Source: JBDOQU01 sp039839375
Lineage (GTDB): Bacteria > Pseudomonadota > Alphaproteobacteria > DSM-16000 > Inquilinaceae
Length of the DNA: 64,000 nt
Direction of reading: 5' to 3'
Assembly: GCF_039839375.1 (NCBI RefSeq)
Contig: NZ_JBDOQU010000006.1
Span: forward strand, 62,001-126,000
The position numbers and the translations under genes are program-made. Below the pieces are notes generated by a model that was given only the letters and a program-made list of their open reading frames with translations, ran no database searches and was not told the origin of the DNA. Numbering within the stretch: position 1 is the stretch's first letter; each line of letters starts with the position of its first letter. Below, piece after piece: positions 26,305 through 33,639 of this stretch.

Positions 26305-27218
26305 TGATCGCCCCCAACCTACCCTACCACCCGTCCCCCCGGCGGCCGGAGATATCCCTGCCGCCGGGGGCGTGCGACGCCCATTGCCATGTCTTCGGCC
26401 CGGCGGCCCGGTTCCCTTTCGCGCCGGAGCGGACCTACACGCCGATCGATGCGCCGAAGGAGACACTGTTCGCGCTGCACCGCCATCTCGGGATCGACCG
26501 GGCGGTGCTGGTTCAGGCAAGCTGCCACGGGACCGACAATTCGGCGATGCTGGACATGATCGCGGCTTCGGACGGCGCCTGTCGCGGCGTCGCCATGGTC
26601 CGGGCCGATGTAACCGATGCGGAGCTTCGGGCCCTGCATGAGGGCGGCGTCCGGGGTGTCCGGTTCAACTTCGTCACCCATCTCGGCAAGGATGCGGATT
26701 TCGGGGGCATCCGGGGGATCGTGGAGAAGATCGCGCCGCTGGGCTGGCACGCCGTCGTCCATTTCGACGCCGACCGCCTGCCGGTGCTGGCCCCGTTCCT
26801 GAAGGAGCTGCCGCTGCCCATGGTGATCGACCATATGGGGCGCGTCGACGCCAGCAAGGGGGTCGGGCAGCCCGCATTCGGGATGCTGCTGGACCTGATG
26901 GAGGATGACCGTTTCTGGGTGAAGGTCTGCGGTCCGGAGCGCATCTCGCGTGCGGGCCCGCCCTTCCACGACGCGGTCCCGTTCGCGCGGCTGCTGGTCG
27001 ACCGCTTCACCGATCGGGTGCTGTGGGGCACGGATTGGCCGCATCCGAACATCAAGGTTCATATGCCGGACGATGGGGCGCTGGTCGACCTGCTGGCCCA
27101 TGTCGCGCCGGATCCGGCGCGGCTGAGGACATTGCTGGTCGACAACCCGACCCGGCTCTACTGGCCGGAGACGGTTCGATCGGCGGCACCCGCCGGGGCG
27201 CTGGCGGAGAAGGTCTGA
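26304..27218 (+). CDS. 2-pyrone-4,6-dicarboxylate lactonase-like amidohydrolase (LigI type)
   Basis: This 304-residue TIM-barrel hydrolase of the amidohydrolase superfamily resembles LigI, which opens PDC to 4-oxalomesaconate. Visible features are GACDAHCHVFGP with His27 and His29, a central FNFVTHLGKDADFGG segment, VVHFDADRLP, MVIDHMGRVD and the catalytic aspartate in LWGTDWPHPN. LigI differs from other family members in being metal independent. The ATG shares a base with the permease stop. Its setting beside GalB, GalC and GalD homologues supports the PDC assignment strongly. Confidence 0.87.
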   Translation: MIAPNLPYHPSPRRPEISLPPGACDAHCHVFGPAARFPFAPERTYTPIDAPKETLFALHRHLGIDRAVLVQASCHGTDNSAMLDMIAASDGACRGVAMVRADVTDAELRALHEGGVRGVRFNFVTHLGKDADFGGIRGIVEKIAPLGWHAVVHFDADRLPVLAPFLKELPLPMVIDHMGRVDASKGVGQPAFGMLLDLMEDDRFWVKVCGPERISRAGPPFHDAVPFARLLVDRFTDRVLWGTDWPHPNIKVHMPDDGALVDLLAHVAPDPARLRTLLVDNPTRLYWPETVRSAAPAGALAEKV

Positions 27219-27264
27219 CCGCCGCCGGGCGGCGGACGGAGAGCAAGATGGACAGGAGATCGAA

Positions 27265-27996
27265 TTGAGCAACAGGACAGCGCTCGTCGTCAGCGCGCAT
27301 TCCGCCGATTTCGTCTGGCGCTGCGGCGGCGCCATCGCGCTCCATGCGGCGCGGGGCTATGAGGTGACGATCGTCTGCCTCTCCTACGGCGAACGGGGCG
27401 AAAGCGCCAAGCTGTGGAAGCAGGAAGGCATGACGCTGGAAAAGGTGAAGGCCGGCCGCAGGAAGGAGGCGGAGAACGCCGCCGAAGCGCTGGCGGCGCA
27501 CGACATCCAGTTCTTCGACCTTGGCGACTATCCGCTGGAGATGGATCGCGAGGCCAAATACCGGCTGGTGGACGTCATCCGCAAGGTGCAGCCTTCCTTC
27601 ATGCTGTCGCATTCGCTGGATGATCCCTACAACACCGACCATCCCTATGCGACGCGGGCGACGCTGGAGTGCCGCATGGTGGCGCAGGCCTGGGGGCACA
27701 ATCCCGGCGAGGCGGTGCTGGGGGCTCCGCAACTCTACCTGTTCGAGCCCCACCAGACGGAACGGTGCGGCTGGAAGCCGGACACCCTTCTGGACATCAC
27801 GCCGGTCTGGGAGCGGAAGAAGGCCGCAATCGAATGCATGGAGGGCCAGCAGCATCTCTGGACCTACTACACCAACGTCGCGGAGAACCGGGCCAACCAG
27901 TTCCGCCGCAATTCCGGAGGCCAATCCGGGGGACGCGAGGCGAAGTACGCCGAGGGCTTCCAGTCGATCTTCCCCCGCACCGTGGATGAGCTGTGA
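27265..27996 (+). CDS. galB: 4-oxalomesaconate hydratase, PIG-L family (GalB)
   Basis: This 243-residue zinc enzyme of the PIG-L/LmbE fold resembles Pseudomonas GalB, which hydrates 4-oxalomesaconate to 4-carboxy-4-hydroxy-2-oxoadipate. The N-terminus reads VVSAHSADFVWRCGGAIALHA, where AHSAD takes the place of the deacetylase AHPDD motif, as in GalB. MLSHSLDDPYNTDHPYA carries further likely zinc ligands. The start is TTG at 27265, preceded by AGGAGA; the nearest ATG (27248) is out of frame and stops at once. Sphingomonads use the unrelated LigJ for this step, so the operon is of the GalB kind. Confidence 0.88.
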   Translation: MSNRTALVVSAHSADFVWRCGGAIALHAARGYEVTIVCLSYGERGESAKLWKQEGMTLEKVKAGRRKEAENAAEALAAHDIQFFDLGDYPLEMDREAKYRLVDVIRKVQPSFMLSHSLDDPYNTDHPYATRATLECRMVAQAWGHNPGEAVLGAPQLYLFEPHQTERCGWKPDTLLDITPVWERKKAAIECMEGQQHLWTYYTNVAENRANQFRRNSGGQSGGREAKYAEGFQSIFPRTVDEL

Positions 27997-28670
27997 TGGC
28001 CGGGATCGTGGTTCAGGATATCGAGCGCGCCGATGACGAGACCATCGCCGGCCTGGCGGAATGCGGCGTCGCCACGGTTCATGAGGCCCAGGGGCGCAAG
28101 GGGCTGCTGGCCTCACGCATGAGGCCGATCTACCCGGGGGCGCGGCTGGCGGGATCGGCCGTGACCATATCGGCGCCGCCCGGCGACAACTGGATGCTCC
28201 ATGTGGCGATCGAGCAGGTGAGGAAGGGCGATGTCCTGGTGCTCGCGCCGACATCGCCCTGCGAGGACGGCTATTTCGGCGATCTGCTGGCCACCTCGGC
28301 GAAAGCGCGCGGCTGCGTCGGTCTCGTTATCGACGCTGGCGTGAGGGACGTTCGCGATCTGACGGAAATGGAGTTCCCGGTCTGGTCGAAGGCGGTGTTC
28401 GCGCAGGGCACGGTCAAGGAGACGGTCGGCTCCGTGAACGTGCCGGTGGTCTGCGCCGAGGCGTATGTCCAGCCGGGGGACGTGATCGTCGCCGACGATG
28501 ACGGCGTCTGCGTCGTCCGGCGTGACGAAGCGGCGGCCGTGCTGGAGAAGGCGCGGGAGCGGATGGCGAACGAGGAAGCCAAGCGCCGGCGCCTGGCGGC
28601 GGGTGAACTGGGAATCGACATCTACGACATGCGCGGGAGGCTGGCCGCCAAGGGACTGAAATATGTCTGA
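27996..28670 (+). CDS. galC: 4-carboxy-4-hydroxy-2-oxoadipate aldolase / oxaloacetate decarboxylase
   Basis: This 224-residue class II pyruvate aldolase of the RraA-like fold cleaves 4-carboxy-4-hydroxy-2-oxoadipate to pyruvate and oxaloacetate (GalC in Pseudomonas, LigK in Sphingobium). The diagnostic stretch GLVIDAGVRDVRDL supplies the arginine and metal-linked aspartate. GDNWMLHVAIEQVRKGDVLV and the C-terminal GDVIVADDDGVCVV block also match. ATG 27996 shares one base with the galB stop; a GTG three bases earlier is less likely. This enzyme finishes the pathway and feeds the TCA cycle. Confidence 0.92.
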   Translation: MAGIVVQDIERADDETIAGLAECGVATVHEAQGRKGLLASRMRPIYPGARLAGSAVTISAPPGDNWMLHVAIEQVRKGDVLVLAPTSPCEDGYFGDLLATSAKARGCVGLVIDAGVRDVRDLTEMEFPVWSKAVFAQGTVKETVGSVNVPVVCAEAYVQPGDVIVADDDGVCVVRRDEAAAVLEKARERMANEEAKRRRLAAGELGIDIYDMRGRLAAKGLKYV

Positions 28671-29727
28671 GGAGGCGCGCGGGATCCGCTGCATGTGGAT
28701 GCGCGGCGGCACCTCGAAGGGCGGCTTCTTCCTGGCGTCCGACCTTCCGGCGGAGACAGATGCGCGGGACGCATTCCTGCTGAGGGCGATGGGATCGCCC
28801 GACGACCGCCAGATAGACGGCATGGGCGGCGGCGATCCGCTGACCTCCAAGGTGGCGGTGGTCAGCCCCTCGAAGCGGCCGGGGGTCGATGTCGACTACC
28901 TGTTCCTCCAGGTCTTCGTCGACCGTCCGGTGGTCACCGACGCGCAGAATTGCGGCAACATCCTTGCTGGCGTCGGCCCCTTCGCGATCGAGCGCGGGCT
29001 GGTCGCCGCGAAGGATGGGAAGACCGGGATACGCATCTTCATGGAGAATACCGGGCAGACAGCGATAGCGACCGTCGCGACGCCCAGGGGCGTGGTGGCC
29101 TATGACGGGGAGGCTCGGATCGACGGCGTTCCGGGAACCGCCGCGCCAATCCCCCTCGCTTTCGAGGATACGGCCGGATCGTCCTGCGGAGCGCTCCTGC
29201 CGACCGGCCGCCCCGTTGACGTCATCGAGGGGATCAAGGTCACGTTGATCGACAACGGCATGCCGTGCGTCGTGATGCGGGCGTCCGATCTGGGCGTCGA
29301 TGGTGACGAGCCTCCCGCGGCGCTGGAAGCCGACGGAGAGCTTCGGCGGAAGCTGGAGGCGATCCGGCTGAAGGCGGGACCGATGATGAATCTGGGCGAC
29401 GTGGCGGACAGATCCGTGCCCAAGATGACCCTGGTCTCCGCGCCAAGGAAGGGCGGCGCGATCTCCACCCGCACCTTCATTCCCCATCGCTGCCATTCGT
29501 CGATCGGCGTGCTGGGTGCCGTCAGCGTGGCGACGGCATGCCTGCTCGACGGCGGCCCCGCCGCCGGGCTGGCCGAGACGGGCGCCGGGGAGACGAGGAC
29601 GCTCAGCGTCGAGCATCCGACCGGCGAGATGACCGTGCTGGCGACCATGGGCGATGACGGTTCGGTTCGCCGGACGGCGATCCTGCGCACCGCGCGCAAG
29701 CTTTTCGACGGCGTCGTGTTCGGCTAG
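28663..29727 (+). CDS. galD: 4-oxalomesaconate tautomerase/isomerase (GalD/LigU, PrpF family)
   Basis: This 354-residue PrpF-family protein has CMWMRGGTSKGGFF at the N-terminus, then DGMGGGDPLTSKVAVVSPS, NCGNILAGVGPFAIERG and CGALLPTGRP. Relatives either tautomerise the keto and enol forms of 4-oxalomesaconate (GalD) or shift its double bond (LigU). It overlaps the aldolase gene by eight bases, and GGAGG precedes the start. Because GalB acts on one isomer only, this step prepares the product of the PDC lactonase for hydration. It is distinct from the PrpF-like protein at 17026-18138. Confidence 0.88.
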   Translation: MSEEARGIRCMWMRGGTSKGGFFLASDLPAETDARDAFLLRAMGSPDDRQIDGMGGGDPLTSKVAVVSPSKRPGVDVDYLFLQVFVDRPVVTDAQNCGNILAGVGPFAIERGLVAAKDGKTGIRIFMENTGQTAIATVATPRGVVAYDGEARIDGVPGTAAPIPLAFEDTAGSSCGALLPTGRPVDVIEGIKVTLIDNGMPCVVMRASDLGVDGDEPPAALEADGELRRKLEAIRLKAGPMMNLGDVADRSVPKMTLVSAPRKGGAISTRTFIPHRCHSSIGVLGAVSVATACLLDGGPAAGLAETGAGETRTLSVEHPTGEMTVLATMGDDGSVRRTAILRTARKLFDGVVFG

Positions 29728-29740
29728 GCGGAGGCAAGGC

Positions 29741-30625
29741 ATGAAGATCGCGTTCATCGGCTTCGGCGAGGCGGCCCGCGCATTCCATGACAGCCTGGCC
29801 GTCAAGGACGGCGCAATCGGCTTCTCCGCCCATGACGTGCTTTTCGGACGCGAGGGGATGGAAGGGTCGTGCGCTCGCGCCGCGAAGGAGCGCGGGGTCG
29901 CCGTCGAGGAAACGGTCGTGGACGCGGTGGCGTCGGCCGACTGGATCATCAGCGCGGTGACGGCGGACCAGAGCCTGGAGGCGGCGCGGTCGGCGGCTGG
30001 ACATGCGCGGCGAGGGCAGATCTATTTCGACATCAATTCCGTCTCCCCAGGCCGCAAGCGGGAGAGCGCCGGTCTGCTGACGCAGGCGGGAGCCTGTTAT
30101 ATCGACATGGCCGTGATGGCGCCGGTCAAACCGAGGGGACACCGGACGCCGGTGCTGCTGGCCGGCCCCCTTGAGCCGGCGGCGTTGCGGCGGGTGGAGG
30201 CGCTGGAATTCGATTTCGACCTGGTGGGGCCGGAGCCCGGCGCCGCGACTGCCATCAAGATGGTCCGCAGCCTGTTCGTGAAGGGGCTGGAGGCGATCAC
30301 CGTCGAGGCGATGCTGGCGGCGTCCGCCTCGGGCTGCCTGGACCATGTCCTGGAATCGCTGGAGAAATCCTATCCCGGCCTCGGCTGGCCCGGCATCGCG
30401 GAATACAATATCGAACGGATGCTGAAACATGGCACGCGCCGGGCCGCGGAAATGAGGGAAAGCGCCGCGACGCTCGACGGGTTGGGCCTGCATGGCGATC
30501 TCGCCCGCGCCATCGCTGAAGCGCATGATCTCATGGGCGCGCTGCCCGAGCGGGACATCTCCGGAGAAGATTTCGCGACCGGCCTCTCCAGGCTTGCGGC
30601 CAGCAGGCGAAGGCTCGGGCGATAA
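29741..30625 (+). CDS. NAD(P)-dependent oxidoreductase, DUF1932 C-terminal domain
   Basis: This 294-residue dehydrogenase of the 6-phosphogluconate/3-hydroxyisobutyrate dehydrogenase superfamily has the dinucleotide motif IAFIGFGEAARAFH at the N-terminus. FDINSVSPGRKRESAGLL and a helical C-terminal DUF1932 domain with IKMVRSLFVKGLEAITVEAMLAA follow. Its lysine in the AIKM segment corresponds to the catalytic lysine of the superfamily. ATG 29741 follows GGCGGAGGCAAGG, 13 bases after galD. No known PDC pathway needs it; it may reduce or oxidise an entry compound brought in by the transporter. It ends the operon. Confidence 0.85.
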   Translation: MKIAFIGFGEAARAFHDSLAVKDGAIGFSAHDVLFGREGMEGSCARAAKERGVAVEETVVDAVASADWIISAVTADQSLEAARSAAGHARRGQIYFDINSVSPGRKRESAGLLTQAGACYIDMAVMAPVKPRGHRTPVLLAGPLEPAALRRVEALEFDFDLVGPEPGAATAIKMVRSLFVKGLEAITVEAMLAASASGCLDHVLESLEKSYPGLGWPGIAEYNIERMLKHGTRRAAEMRESAATLDGLGLHGDLARAIAEAHDLMGALPERDISGEDFATGLSRLAASRRRLGR

Positions 30626-30628
30626 CGC

Positions 30629-30854
30629 TCAGCCGGCGGCAAGCCAGCCCATACGCACGGCGGCCCAGGCAATCGGCGCGGTGAGAAGAATGCTGAGCGC
30701 CGTCCGTTCGAACCAGAGGATCATGAGATTGCGGAAGCTGAGCGGGATCGTCGTCGCCAGCACGCACGGGACACCTGGCTGACCGACACCACCGCGCCGT
30801 GAACTTCACCCTGACGTCCGCCTCCGTCAGCAGCATCGCCGGCAGGAACATCAA
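30629..30854 (-). pseudogene. possible remnant of a small membrane protein gene
   Basis: On the minus strand the last 57 codons before a TGA at 30631-30629 read a hydrophobic stretch (SFRNLMILWFERTALSILLT, then APIAWAAVRMGWLAAG) that looks like the C-terminal helix of a small membrane protein, possibly DUF2798-like. No start codon with a ribosome site fits that frame, and an in-frame stop lies just upstream. A second frame with hydrophobic codons begins at 30854. The pattern suggests a frameshifted or truncated gene. It fills the gap between the galD operon and the tRNA. Weak evidence. Confidence 0.3.
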
Positions 30855-30891
30855 AAGAGAAGCAGGGAGTCCATTAAGTCATTGAAATCTA

Positions 30892-30966
30892 TGGTGGGCG
30901 GTACTGGGATTGAACCAGTGACCCCTACGATGTCAACGTAGTGCTCTCCCGCTGAGCTAACCGCCC
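30892..30966 (-). tRNA. tRNA-Val (anticodon GAC)
   Basis: The minus strand reads GGGCGGTTAGCTCAGCGGG and continues into a complete cloverleaf. The acceptor stem GGGCGGT pairs with ACCGCCC. The D arm is GCTCAGCGGGAGAGC, the anticodon arm CTACG/loop TTGACAT/CGTAG gives GAC, and the T arm has GGTTCAATCC. The 3' CCA is encoded (30892-30894). The 75 bases including CCA are of normal length. No integrase gene or repeated tRNA end was seen nearby. Confidence 0.97.
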
Positions 30967-31070
30967 ACTATTGCGCGACGACGGCGGGTCTTGCCGGCGC
31001 GGATCGGGGATTTAGCATCGGGTGCGTGGGGGCGCAAGGGTCTGGTGGCGGATTTTTGCCGGCCGCGCCG

Positions 31071-31430
31071 TCAGGCGGACAGGAGGCGGTCGACCTGGTC
31101 CACCAGATCGCGCAGATGGAAGGGCTTGGAGAGGATCTGCGCCCTGGGTCCCACATGGTAGCGGTGCTTCATCGCGATCGCGGCGAAACCGGTGATGAAC
31201 ATGATCTTCAGCGTCGGCGCCACCTCCGCCGCCCGGCGGGCCAGTTCGATCCCGTCCATGCCGGGCATCACGATGTCGGCGAGCAGCAGATCATGCCTGC
31301 CCTCGCGAACGACGGCGTAGGCCTTCTCCCCATCCTCCACCGCTTCCACCGCATGTCCGGCGCGGGTCAGGGCCGCGGCCAGGAACTGCCGCATGGACGC
31401 ATCGTCTTCGGCCAGCAATATGCGCGCCAT
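31071..31430 (-). CDS. cpdR: CpdR-like single-domain response regulator
   Basis: This 119-residue stand-alone receiver domain begins ARILLAEDDASMRQFLAAAL with the acidic pair at residues 9-10. It has the phospho-acceptor Asp52 in LLLADIVMPGMDG and the conserved lysine in ILSKPFHLRDL. In Alphaproteobacteria CpdR-type proteins, when unphosphorylated, direct ClpXP to cell-cycle substrates and are controlled by CckA/ChpT. The length and N-terminus fit CpdR well. The ORF extends upstream, but ATG 31430 starts the domain. It diverges from an N-formylglutamate amidohydrolase gene, an order I believe is common in this class. Confidence 0.82.
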   Translation of the reverse strand: MARILLAEDDASMRQFLAAALTRAGHAVEAVEDGEKAYAVVREGRHDLLLADIVMPGMDGIELARRAAEVAPTLKIMFITGFAAIAMKHRYHVGPRAQILSKPFHLRDLVDQVDRLLSA

Positions 31431-31567
31431 GGATACCCGTTTCGCTTGCTTTCGGCCTCCCCGACGGCGACGGCCTGTCACGCGTAAGATGGGACAAGCC
31501 GAGGGCGATGGCAAACGCCCCGGCGCCGCCGGATGACAGAGGATCGGAATCGGGATAAGAGAACATC

Positions 31568-32452
31568 ATGGACTGCCGCGCGACGAGCGATAACAGCATC
31601 GACCGGGTGCTGGAGATATTGGCGCCGGACGGCCAGACGCTGCCGGTCGTGCTCGCCTCGCCCCATAGCGGCCGCCGCTATCCCGAAGATCTGCTGGCCA
31701 GCAGCCGGCTGGACCCGCACACCCTCCGGAAATCCGAGGACGGCTTCGTCGACGAGATATTCGAGCTGGCGCCGGCCCATGGCGCGCCGCTGCTGAAGGC
31801 GCTGTTCCCGCGCGCCTATCTGGACGTCAACCGGGAAGCGTTCGAGCTGGATCCGGAGATGTTCGAGGATCCCCTGCCAGCCTACGTGAATACGAGATCG
31901 CCCCGGGTGGCGGCCGGGCTGGGAACCATCGCGCGGGTCGTCGCCCACGGGCAGGAAATCTATTCCCGCCAGCTGAGCTTCGCGGAGGCGCAATCCCGCA
32001 TCGACCGGTTCTACCACCCCTATCACGCCGCGCTGAAGCGGCTGATCGACGATACGAAACGGCGGTTCGGCGCCTGCCTGGTGATCGACTGCCATTCCAT
32101 GCCGTCCGTTGGCGGCCTTCCCGGCGACCGTCGCGTGGCGCCGGATTTCGTGCTGGGCGATTGCCATGGCAGCGCCTGCACCGCCGCCGTCACCGATGCC
32201 GCGGAGCGGTGGCTGGCGGACCGCGGCTACCGGGTCAGCCGCAACGCCCCCTATGCCGGCGGCTTCACCACCCGGCATTACGGCCGCCCCCGCGCGGGCG
32301 TTCACGCGCTACAGATCGAGATCAACCGCTCGCTCTACATGGACGAGGCGACGATGACCCGGAAGCCGTTCCTGGACGATCTGGCCCAGCAGATGGCCTG
32401 GCTGGTCGACCGGCTGGGCCGGGTGGATCTGGCGGCGCTGGCCGCCGTCTGA
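31568..32452 (+). CDS. N-formylglutamate amidohydrolase
   Basis: This 294-residue hydrolase of the N-formylglutamate deformylase (HutG/FGase) family releases formate and glutamate in histidine breakdown and related routes. Blocks seen are LPVVLASPHSGRRYPEDLL, AYLDVNREAFELDP, RVVAHGQEIYSRQLS, VIDCHSMPS and the C-terminal LQIEINRSLYMDEATM. Histidines and glutamates there supply the metal site. No other hut genes are in the window, so it may be one of the alphaproteobacterial paralogues that sit near cpdR and have no proven role. Confidence 0.88.
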   Translation: MDCRATSDNSIDRVLEILAPDGQTLPVVLASPHSGRRYPEDLLASSRLDPHTLRKSEDGFVDEIFELAPAHGAPLLKALFPRAYLDVNREAFELDPEMFEDPLPAYVNTRSPRVAAGLGTIARVVAHGQEIYSRQLSFAEAQSRIDRFYHPYHAALKRLIDDTKRRFGACLVIDCHSMPSVGGLPGDRRVAPDFVLGDCHGSACTAAVTDAAERWLADRGYRVSRNAPYAGGFTTRHYGRPRAGVHALQIEINRSLYMDEATMTRKPFLDDLAQQMAWLVDRLGRVDLAALAAV

Positions 32453-32550
32453 ATTTTCCACCACCGAAGCCCTTCCCGTCCGACTTGAACGCGGGTCGGG
32501 AGAGGTTCACGCTCGACGGCAACGATCCACCGACGTGGAGGATGCCCGAG

Positions 32551-33396
32551 ATGGCACAGTCGCAAAGGCATATGCCGGGGCGTGCGCCGGAGCCGCGCGC
32601 CGATTTCACCATCGATCAGGATTGGGAAGCCTATAGCGCCGAGGAGCATGGCGTCTGGCGCACCCTCTATCACCGGCAGGCCGACCTGCTGAAGGACCGG
32701 GCGACGCCGGAATTCGTCCACGGCCTCGACGGCCTGGCCATCGCCGCCGACGGCGTTCCGGACTTCCGCAGGCTGAACGAGGCGCTGGGCCGGGCCACCG
32801 GCTGGCGGATCGTCGCCGTCTCAGGCCTGGTGCCCGACGCCATCTTCTTCGACCATCTGGCCAACCGCCGTTTCCCCGCCACCTGCTTCATCTGCAAGCC
32901 GGAGGAGATGGACTATCTCGAGGAGCCAGATGTCTTCCACGACGTGTTCGGCCACGTTCCGCTGCTGATGAACCCGATCTTCGCCGATTATATGCAGGCT
33001 TACGGTCAAGGCGGGCTGAAGGCGCTGAAGCAGGACAGCCTGCACCATCTGGCGCGGCTCTACTGGTATACGGTGGAGTTCGGGCTGATCCGGAACGGCG
33101 ACGGCCTGCGCATCTATGGCGCGGGCATCCTCTCCTCCAAAGGGGAGAGCGTCTATTCGATGGACGACCCGAAGCCCAACAGGATCGGCTTCGACCTGAT
33201 GCGGGTGATGCGCACCGACTACAGGATCGACAGCTTCCAGGAGACCTACTTCGTCATCGACAGCTTCGAGGAGCTGTTCGAGGCCACCGCGCCTGATTTC
33301 ACGCCCTTCTACGCGCGTCTGAAGGAAATGGCGGATCTGGAGCCGGCGACGGTGCTGCCGTCCGACCGGCTGCTGCACAAGGGCTACGACGCCTGA
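32551..33396 (+). CDS. phhA: phenylalanine 4-monooxygenase
   Basis: This 281-residue iron and pterin dependent hydroxylase turns phenylalanine to tyrosine. The iron ligands are complete: His130 and His135 in DVFHDVFGHVPLL, and Glu176 in YWYTVEFGLI. The ILSSKGE and DDPKPNR segments also match. I prefer ATG 32551 over ATG 32542 because GGAGG ends directly against the earlier codon but is nine bases from the later one. It is a bacterial single-domain enzyme without the ACT regulatory domain of the animal protein. No pterin carbinolamine dehydratase gene lies next to it. Confidence 0.93.
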   Translation: MAQSQRHMPGRAPEPRADFTIDQDWEAYSAEEHGVWRTLYHRQADLLKDRATPEFVHGLDGLAIAADGVPDFRRLNEALGRATGWRIVAVSGLVPDAIFFDHLANRRFPATCFICKPEEMDYLEEPDVFHDVFGHVPLLMNPIFADYMQAYGQGGLKALKQDSLHHLARLYWYTVEFGLIRNGDGLRIYGAGILSSKGESVYSMDDPKPNRIGFDLMRVMRTDYRIDSFQETYFVIDSFEELFEATAPDFTPFYARLKEMADLEPATVLPSDRLLHKGYDA

Positions 33397-33421
33397 TCCG
33401 GTGTCCCGGCGGGGATCGGGC

Positions 33422-33514
33422 AAAAAAATTGGGCTGCCCGAACGAGCAGCCCAAGTTTAGGGAGGAAACGCCCAAGAAGTGCGTTTACGACAGAGGCATC
33501 AACTGCATGTCGCA
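33422..33514 (-). ncRNA. candidate small RNA with anti-Shine-Dalgarno loop and own terminator
   Basis: Read on the minus strand, a promoter-like pair TTGAAC (33549-33544) and CATATT (33526-33521) with exactly 17 bases between them precedes about 93 bases that end in a strong intrinsic terminator. Its stem is TTGGGCTGC/GCAGCCCAA (33429-33437 with 33446-33454), followed by seven U. Just before the stem lies TTTCCTCCCT (33468-33459), a pyrimidine-rich sequence complementary to ribosome binding sites. Alphaproteobacteria carry several stress-related small RNAs with CCUCC motifs. No ORF accounts for this 240-base gap. The hairpin may also end phhA transcription. Ends are predicted from sequence only. 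Confidence 0.55.
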
Positions 33515-33639
33515 CTGCACAATATGCGCGCCTTGCATCCATTGTTCAAGGGAAAAATGACTCCGCCTTGGAAATTCATGATCTTAGTTGCTGAAGGCAA
33601 TCCGCCAGCCGATATACTAGACGCGCCTATCATGCTGCA

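Noticed and set aside
24529..26520. A 663-codon minus-strand ORF
   Set aside because: It lies opposite the TRAP permease, is made of Arg, Gln, Asp and His runs and has no recognisable fold. It is the antisense shadow of a hydrophobic protein.
22701..30625. A ring-cleavage dioxygenase (LigAB, GalA) or LigC in the PDC operon
   Set aside because: I read all ORFs here and found none; the last gene is a DUF1932 dehydrogenase, not a LigC-like protein.
30892..30966. tRNA-Val as an integration site of a mobile element
   Set aside because: No integrase gene and no duplicated tRNA 3' end were seen on either side.
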